Positions 10,156 to 16,709 of a stretch of DNA of 16,709 nt are shown here, one piece after another. Origin of the DNA: Smittium culicis (taxonomy: Eukaryota; Kickxellomycota; Harpellomycetes; Harpellales; Legeriomycetaceae); NCBI GenBank assembly GCA_001970855.1, contig LSSN01002330.1:1-16709 (forward strand), given 5' to 3'. Below the pieces are notes generated by a model, which saw nothing but the letters and a program-made list of their open reading frames with translations, ran no database searches and had not been told where the DNA came from. Position 1 is the first letter of the stretch. Every line of letters begins with the position of its first letter. A program made the translations under genes and the position numbers.

Positions 10156-10672
10156 AATTTCGACCTGATTCTTACCGTCACTTGGGGCTCTTAGTGTTTT
10201 TTTATGGGGCTCATGATGAAATTTTAATATGTTCTTAAAAGTTTGGTTATAGAAAATAATTAAGTGTGAAATAAAGATAATTTTTTTTATTGATATTTTA
10301 ATCATAATTATAAAGGTATGATAATAGAAAAATATGTGATTTGTAAAAAAAATTATTTCAAATTTAGTTAAAAAGCTAGTAAAAATTAGTTAATTTGTAA
10401 AGGTAAATCAAGTTTTTTTTTAGCATATCTGGTTCAAATATTAGTATCATATTTCTTTTTTTAAACTTTACTTTAATTTGTGATCTTCAAAATTCGATAC
10501 CTTCATTAAGTTTGAAACTTTAGCCTGATTAATTACCTTTTTTTATTATTAGTTCGTAAGCTTTAAACAGTATTCTTAGCTTTCTAATGATATAAATTTA
10601 TTGAAAAAAGCACACACATCGATTACCTTGCATTGATTTTACTAGCTTTATAAAGCTTATCAAAATAAATAA
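10156..10672. other. AT-rich spacer, nothing recognised
   Basis: About 500 bases between two coding-like islands. The first 60 bases keep the higher G/C of the upstream island. The rest is A/T runs with no exon, RNA gene or repeat that I can support. Confidence 0.5.
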
Positions 10673-10798
10673 GAAAATGAAGAAAATGAAGAAAATGAAG
10701 AAAATGAAGAAAATGAAGAAAATGAAGAAAATGAAGAAAATGAAGAAAATGAAGAAAATGAAGAAAATGAAGAAAATGAAGAAAATGAAGAAAACGAA
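10673..10798 (+). repeat. (GAAAATGAA)14 nonamer minisatellite
   Basis: Thirteen exact copies of GAAAATGAA plus a final copy with a single T-to-C change (GAAAACGAA), 126 bases in all. Read in the frame that stays open downstream, each unit encodes Glu-Asn-Glu, and the one substitution is synonymous (AAT to AAC, both Asn). Nine-base periodicity keeps the frame, as is usual for repeats that expanded inside coding sequence. Confidence 0.95.
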
Positions 10799-10879
10799 AT
10801 AATTTCTTCTGATTCTGATTGGGGTATTACAGATGTCAAATCTGAACTTTCAGATATATTTCTGAATATATTATTTTGA
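10673..10879 (+). pseudogene. Acidic Glu-Asn-Glu repeat ORF without a start, unidentified
   Basis: The frame of the nonamer repeat continues past it for 26 codons (IISSDSDWGITDVKSEL and so on) to TGA at 10877-10879, giving 68 codons. A TAA lies directly before the first unit at 10670-10672 and there is no in-frame ATG, so it could be expressed only as a downstream exon. The nearest acceptor-like AG (10672-10673) lacks a pyrimidine tract. The acidic Ser/Asp/Glu composition resembles N-terminal low-complexity regions of many nuclear proteins and some transposases, which is not enough to name it. Most likely the remains of a coding region whose upstream part has been lost. Confidence 0.35.
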
Positions 10880-11684
10880 GATTATCTCATTCTAGAAAGC
10901 GCTTCTTGACAAAAAATAAACTGTATTTAGTTTTATGATAGTTTATTTGAAAGGATACAATCGATAATAAAATTTATCATATATATATTGAGGATATTTC
11001 TCTGGTCCTCAATACCACCATTTTTCGATTATAATTTTCCAAATTTTACGATTTTCAGTCTTTTATCCTCGAATTACAGGTATTGATTGCAGAAGGAGAG
11101 ATTATGATACTGATATTTCTCTCGAATCTTAAAAGCTTACTACCTTTTAATCGGTTTAAATATGTTTATTCTTAAAAATTGAATGTGATCCTTATTTACT
11201 ATATGCGTTATCACATTACACGGTCAATGTGCGTAAGTGATTATCAAACTTGTTGATTTGAAGGAAAAAGATATCTTTTCGAGAAATAATTTTTCAGAAA
11301 AGCGTATGATTTATTCCTAAAATCCGTTCTGGTTAAATTAAAATGCATATGCGTCGTTTGTAACATTATTCGATTTCAGAATGTCAAATTTCTTATAATA
11401 TAGAGATCAACCTTATTTTAAATTATGCTTGATTGGTACTCTGACAGGATTTGATACAGATGATACAATACGTATTTTGTGGGAAATTATTGTCCTTCTA
11501 AAAGTGTAATCAAATATCCTCGGTAATATTTAGCAGTTCTGGAGATTTTTTTTCGCTAAAATTTTTTGCTCGTGATAATTTTGTTATTTTTTTATGAATA
11601 TACCAGATTTATTCCCCTTACATGAATTTGATTTTGAGGGATAAAATTGGGTTAAAAAAATTCAATAGAGCCCATATGAATATT
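10880..11684. other. Moderately AT-rich stretch, probable decayed element sequence
   Basis: Base composition is less extreme than in the deserts and several short frames look protein-like on the minus strand, but stops interrupt all of them within about 35 codons. It lies directly downstream of the minus-strand integrase remnant, so it could be the element's 3' end or long terminal repeat. I found no TG...CA-bounded direct repeat that would prove an LTR. Confidence 0.35.
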
Positions 11685-13447
11685 ACCTTTGAGCGTTTCA
11701 TTATTCTTAGCACATGTGAGGATAGGATAAAATTCTTGGTGTCGCGTCACAATATTATATAAATTTCGCCATTTTCGACACCACATGAAATAAGGAGAGT
11801 GCTTACAATTAATTAAGGGCTTTCTTATAGAATAACCGTGTCCCCATATTCATATTTGTGAGAGTAATTGACGAATTCTTTGAAATAAATATCGAAAAAT
11901 AGTAAATCCTTGGATAAAGAATGCAAAGATGTATATATTTGCCTATAAGCTGTGTATTTGTCATAAATTTTATATTTTACTATAAGCTATCCTGAAATAT
12001 AAGTATCGCCTGGCCAGAATTCTAATAATTTGATTTCATCTCGCTATGATCATTGAAATTGATAATAGGCACCTTCAGTGATATTTATATAATGGTTATT
12101 ACCACCAAAAGATGAATAATAGACTGTTTTTGGGACTAATAGGGCTTTTATTTTTTGGTATTAAACTCAAAAAACCAAAGCTTATCGAATAAATTGTGCA
12201 GAATTTTGAGCTCGCGTGTGTAGTTTCTTCTATCATAATGAAATCTAAAAATTGTTCTTAGACCCTTATTAAATTCTATAATGTACATATATAATTGGTA
12301 GGAGAGCCTTTACAAAAATCAACGGGCCCAAATTTAGCCAAAATCGATACTCTTTCTAATTTATCAGATATATTTTATGCAATTTCATTGATTAGAATAC
12401 AAATAAAATATTTTTTGGAATCCCGATAATGTTATACGATCCTTTAGGAGGATGATTAAAATCGTTTTAGCTGGTATTTTTAGATTGAGTTTTTGGAGGT
12501 CAAGGTCATTCGAATGTCTCTCATTTTCTTTATGATTGATAATTTCCAGGAATTAAAATCCTGGAATATAATTCATGGTTATAATAAATGGCCGATTTTG
12601 GCATCAAGGAATTAAATTCTTGCCATCAGAACTTCTCTAGCTTACGAATCATATTCTTTTTTTTTTTCAATGAATAATTCGAAATCGGATTTTTTGGTAT
12701 AACGAAGGTGATTCTGAATCTCCTATCCATATATTACAAATATTGACAGTTCAAATACCTGGAAAATACCGATTACCTAATCTATTGGACCTCCAAATCA
12801 AGGCCAACCAATAATTTCTATTGATATCTCCTCCGGTGGCAGCCTATATTCCTCGAAAATTTTACAAGCAGCAAATATTTTTTTGTGAGCTTACTTAATT
12901 CGAGGATACGATTATACTACTTGAAATCGTTACGAAGTTGCTGTTTGAGATTTACTTTGGCACTGTAATCTGGCGGAACTTGATAAATGTCTACAAAAGT
13001 TATCTTTTTTCTGCAAGTTTCTGATGATTGTTGATTCAATAACACATGGGAATCAGTTTAGGATAGTTTTAGGATTTATAAACGGAATTCAAAGTCGTTT
13101 TAAACTATATCAGAATTTTTCTGAGATAAATTTTCTAGAATATCAAATGATTCACCATGCATCTTACTCTAGAGAATGAATTTGGGTTTCTAAGCCGTAT
13201 GTATCTATGAAGTTCCTTGGATTCGATGGTGAAAGCAATGTTATTTTTATCACCAAACTTGAGGAAAAACTATCTGTAATACTAATAATAACTTTTCTAC
13301 GTTTTCCTCCACATTATATGTAATATCTTTGAGTGTATGTGCAATGTGTTTCAATGAGCTAGACTTCGAGAAACATAATATCGCCACAATATGCTCTTTT
13401 TCGGTCAACAGCGATCGAAAGGTGTGTTCTGCAATTAATTTAAGCAT
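11685..13447 (-). mobile_element. Decayed Ty3/gypsy retrotransposon fragment: RNase H to integrase
   Basis: Read 5' to 3' on the minus strand, domain remnants appear in the order expected for a Ty3/gypsy pol gene. (a) 13447-13253: LKHIAHTLKDITYNVEENVE fits the RNase H block HPIAYxSRTLxxxExNYxxxEKE. (b) After a frame change, 13263-13135: IRLRNPNSFSRVR...LIF fits the DPNSxxxRWxxxLxxYDF block. (c) 12991-12860, with one in-frame stop: VPPDYSAKV, then LSKLTKKYLLLVKFSRNI, fits the integrase zinc-binding region (TLxKLxxxYYWPxMxxDI). (d) 12839-12807: PPEEISIEII is where the core should begin. (e) 11878-11685, one frame with three stops: HKYEYGDTVIL and ENGEIYIIL...HVLRIMK fit the GPY/F-type C-terminal domain. 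Catalytic acidic residues are mostly gone. No reverse transcriptase lies upstream on this strand, so the copy is 5'-truncated at about 13.45 kb. Non-functional. Confidence 0.6.
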
Positions 13448-14290
13448 TTCTGTTAGACAAAGGTAATTTTTTTTAGAAGATTTATTTAGTATAAAAGTTA
13501 TAAGTGTAGAATGAACTAGGGTATTAGGAAGAATTATACAGGCAATATATAGGAAACTAAAAAGTGAAGAGATCGGTAAAGTAAAGTAAAGGTTGGATCA
13601 GTGAGATGAGTAAGATAAGGAGGGTCGCCGGAAGGTTGAAATTTGCTCACCGATTGGCCAATTAAAAATGTGATTATGCCATAATACCTTGAAATTTTTC
13701 CTTTATTTAAAAATATTAATTCTGGTATAGCACCTCTGCGAAAGAAAAAAAGGGATAAACTATCGTGTACTTAGAATTGTATATAGTAAATTTTCTAAAT
13801 TCAACTTTTTTTGCTTTATTTCATTGGCTTTTAATTTTTAATTTCTGGGTTCATATTATTCAGTAGCCTGATAGCTCTTAAAATTTCTAATCTCTTATAT
13901 GTATTTTTTAAATTTTGCTTTATAAGCAGATAATTTTTAAAGTTATAATGTATATAAAGATTAAATGGAATCTTCTAAAATAAAATAAAATTTATTATTA
14001 TAATTTTGATTTGAGAATATATATTTAATTACTAACAATGAATATCCTTGTATGCAAACAAAAATTCAATTTTTTTTTTATAAATATAAAATATTTTTTT
14101 GGGCTAATCCGATATATTGTATTAAGGTTTAAATTTTCATATAGGTTCATTATTTTTTATTAAGTGTTATAAAATCTTCATTATATCGAAATTTTGTATA
14201 AAATACCTAAAAATAGCTCATAAAAAAGAATGAGGCTATTTGCAATTTATTAAATTTGAAAAATAGTTATTAAATTTTTTTATCATTTTA

Positions 14291-14340
14291 GTCTAATTTT
14301 ATTCTAATTTATTCTAATTTATTCTAATTTATTCTAATTT
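14291..14340. repeat. Decamer tandem repeat, five units
   Basis: Four exact copies of ATTCTAATTT at 14301-14340, preceded by one diverged copy (GTCTAATTTT) at 14291-14300. It is a short minisatellite in AT-rich DNA; no function can be inferred. Confidence 0.9.
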
Positions 14341-15710
14341 TATATAATTCATATTTTTGATTTTTTTATTATATAGTAGTTTTTTTAATTTATGGTCATA
14401 ATTAAACGCAACAATTTTAATGTATTATCCAAATAATCTGAAGCGAATTAGATAATTGTTTTAAAGGTTCAACTTTATACTAATCATTTAATATCAAAGA
14501 CCATTTTTTCATATTTTTTAAAAGCGAATTTTTTTTTCAAAGAAAATAGAAATATCTGAAATCCTAATTAAACTTATAAACAGCCTAATAATTTTTTTTT
14601 GAATATTTACTCACCTTTTTTTATGCCTGGGCATTAAATATAGTTTTTTTTTTGTATTTTGCTAATATATAAATATCGTATTTAATTTTTTTTTGCTATT
14701 TGATACCGTTAATATCATCTATTACTCAAAAAAATCTCATTAATTATTTGAATTATATATTGCAGTGTCATTGAAATATTCAGATGAAGATTTTATTGAC
14801 TTTTAAAAAAAATAAAAAGATTAATAACTAAATAAAATGATTGAAAGTAATTTCATTTAAATAACCATAAAACTATTATAGCATATAGTAATAATAAAAT
14901 AGAACAAGATTTTGCATAAGGATTATCTAGATTTTGTAAAAAATAATTTAAATCGCAGCTATATATATAATGTAACAAGTATATAAATTTTTTAAATAAG
15001 CTTACTAGTATAAAACATGGTTATACTATTAAATAAAATTCAAGGCAACGAAAGTTGTAAAATATAAAATATTTTTAATTAAGAGATGTAAATAGATATA
15101 AAGCAACACTGCAAAATAAAATTTTGACTTTCACTAAGCCTATACGTTAGAAGAAATTTGAAAGGACAAGAATAAAATAATAAGCTTACGACATCGTGCT
15201 TATTCGATGGGCTAAAGGATGTCATATTAAAATATTGATGTTGCTTTTGCGTTTATAAATTTCGCGGCTCATATAGGTTTTTTGATGGGGAGTCATTGTT
15301 TCTTAGAACAAAAGCCACGAAATACTTTTATATAGTGGTTTTTTGTAGCTGCTCTATTGATATTTAGAGTAATTGTAAAGTTCAAGTTTAAAATAGAGCT
15401 GATCTTTACACTTTGGCCAATAATCAGAACAGTAAAAAACAAACTAGCAATTTTGACTTTATAAAAATATTTTACACCAATTAATTTTATGAATCTACAT
15501 TATAAAAATATTAGTGGATAGATTTTATTTTGGAGTTCTTTTGCCTAAGTGAGAAGCAGCAAATTGTGAGTTGCGTTTCGTAAATAGGAACAAATTGAGC
15601 AAACAAAAATTCGTAAAAAAAAAAATTAAGCTTGAAAAAATTGTGTAAAAGTTAAAAAGCAAAAAAATCAAAGCTAAAAACCAAGTGCTTTTAATCATTT
15701 ATATATACTA

Positions 15711-15724
15711 TTTTTCTTTTGCAG
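15711..15724 (+). promoter_or_regulatory. Possible 5' UTR splice acceptor before the RPC31 start codon
   Basis: A strong acceptor-like sequence, TTTTTCTTTTGCAG, ends at 15724, sixteen bases before the ATG at 15741. In a gene this rich in introns it suggests a leader intron. Donor candidates (GTGAG at about 15549 or 15566, GTAAAT at about 15580) cannot be separated by eye. The ATG itself has A at -3. Confidence 0.4.
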
Positions 15725-15740
15725 ATTTATAAATAATAAA

Positions 15741-16709
15741 ATGTCAAGAGGAGGCAGAGGCGGCGGTGCTTCAAAATTTCAACAGAACGCGCTGCTTAAA
15801 GAGCTAGGAGCAGGAAATTTTTTTAAAAAAGGAAACGAAACTTTTTCAGATGTAATATATTGTATAGTTTATATGAAATTTAGTTTTTAAAAAATTTTGA
15901 CTAACACTTTTTTTTTTTCTAACTTCTTTCACAATTTTAATATTAATTTTAATCCAATTAACAAATCGACCTATACATTTGTTATAGAATTTCAATGTAC
16001 CAGTCCCTAAAAAGCCATTATACGAAGAGAAACATGTTTCAAATCTTTTAACGGAGTACATGGAAAGGCTAACAAATTCTCAATATTTCCTTAAAGAGCC
16101 ACCGCCGCCCAAAGGTAAGAGCTTCTTAGATATTATCATATGAAATTCCACAATTTTAGCCCATCTCATTAAAATAACGTTGATATTTAGATGTCGATAG
16201 ATACAGCGATAAATACTTTACTGACGACTTGAAAAAAACAACTTTAAAACAGACGATTACAAGTATCTAATATAAAAATCTATGAGATATGAATGCAGTT
16301 TTAGAATAAATCTAATAAAAAATTAATATCAATTATTTTCAATCTCTAGATTTATCATTTTTCCCAGAAGAGTTACATGCAGCTTTTGGAAAAGCAAAAT
16401 CGAAAAAGAGAAAGCGTAAAAATCATATTTTGATATACAATATATTTATACTTATAGTTTATATATATATTAACTGACTTAATTGAGCATAGTTTTGAAT
16501 TCTTAATGAAAAAGCTTTATAAATTTTAAATTGATAATTTTTTTTATAGTAAACTCGAATAATTCAGATATTCTAAATGAACTTAAAGTTGAGGAAGAAG
16601 GCAGCGACGAAAACAACAGCGAGGAAGAGGAAGTTGACGCTGCTTGGGAGGAAGACGAAGAAGAAGAGAATGACTATATAGATAATTACTTTGATAACGG
16701 GGAAGGAGA
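15741..16709 (+). CDS. RPC31: RNA polymerase III subunit C31 (RPC7 family), 3' end outside the window
   Basis: Exons 15741-15851, 15988-16114, 16191-16262, 16350-16415 and 16550 to the window edge, with GT-AG introns of 136, 76, 87 and 134 nt. Phases are consistent throughout, and 178 complete codons are visible. The order of features is that of the C31/RPC7 family: a Gly/Arg N-terminus (MSRGGRGGGASKF), a middle block VSNLLTEYMERLTNSQYF (54-71), SFFPEEL (106-112), a basic KAKSKKRK cluster (118-125, possible nuclear signal), and a Glu/Asp-rich C-terminus with AAWEEDEEEENDYIDNYFDN. This subunit forms the Pol III-specific C82-C34-C31 trimer that drives initiation at tRNA, 5S and other class III genes in the nucleus. 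The family usually ends soon after YFDNGE, so only a few residues are likely missing. Start chosen because it opens the family-typical Gly/Arg motif. Weakest junctions: the A|GTATCT donor at 16262 and the C|GTAAAA donor at 16415. Confidence 0.87.

Larger units (their letters stand above)
13448..15740. other. AT-rich intergenic region upstream of the Pol III subunit gene
   Basis: About 2.3 kb without an exon that I can support. A purine-rich, G-containing patch at about 13565-13640 stands out; it contains AAGGTTGGA, which also occurs next to the 9216 satellite. A decamer repeat lies at 14291-14340. A less AT-rich block at about 15165-15440 and the segment from there to 15740 should contain the promoter and 5' UTR of the downstream plus-strand gene. 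Confidence 0.5.

Noticed and set aside
10015..10305. 96-codon minus-strand ORF as a gene
   Set aside because: The N-terminal third is AT-rich low-complexity sequence and the rest is antisense to the more protein-like plus-strand frame at 10024-10155. Kept only as an uncertainty there.
15846..16061. 71-codon minus-strand ORF
   Set aside because: Antisense to intron 1 and exon 2 of the Pol III subunit gene, with no motif.
1..16709. tRNA, 5S or other structured RNA genes
   Set aside because: I looked for the GGTTCGANTCC-type B box and cloverleaf pairing on both strands. The few TTCGA/GTTCAA occurrences (for example near 10431, 12668 and 14466) lack a matching A box or acceptor stem.

Overview
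The window is AT-rich nuclear DNA from a eukaryote, most likely a fungus. The evidence is three genes interrupted by short GT-AG introns (68-189 nt), a chitin-binding-type (CBM19-like) GPI-anchored surface protein, and an RNA polymerase III subunit. The combination of extreme AT content, many introns and multi-module CBM19-like proteins suggests an early-diverging lineage, perhaps Kickxellomycotina/Harpellales. That placement is an inference, not something the sequence shows. No single long ORF covers any of the genes, so all three models below were assembled by hand from exon translations, and splice sites and phases were checked base by base.

Layout. (1) 143-1319 (minus): a six-exon gene for a small HAD-superfamily hydrolase with all four HAD motifs intact. 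One intron splits catalytic motif I, there is a 20-nt microexon, and a 13-bp inverted repeat sits in intron 1. (2) 1365-3410: AT-rich, no gene recognised. (3) 3411-4877 (minus): a two-exon gene for a 461-residue secreted protein with a signal peptide, a Ser-rich stalk, four six-cysteine CBM19-like modules and a GPI-type tail. (4) About 4.9-15.7 kb: almost 11 kb without an intact gene. It contains a decayed Ty3/gypsy reverse transcriptase fragment on the plus strand (8526-8870), a decayed Ty3/gypsy RNase H-integrase fragment on the minus strand (11685-13447), two short coding-like islands (10024-10155 and 10673-10879), and several perfect tandem repeats (6-mer, 9-mer, 10-mer). (5) 15741 to the window end (plus): the first five exons of the Pol III subunit C31/RPC7 gene, cut by the window edge just before its C-terminus.

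The three genes share no obvious pathway: a soluble phosphatase-like enzyme, a cell-wall protein and a transcription subunit. I see no operon-like, defence or biosynthetic system. The points most worth following are the modular wall protein, which is only visible after joining across an intron, and the two retroelement remnants, which conventional ORF calling would miss.
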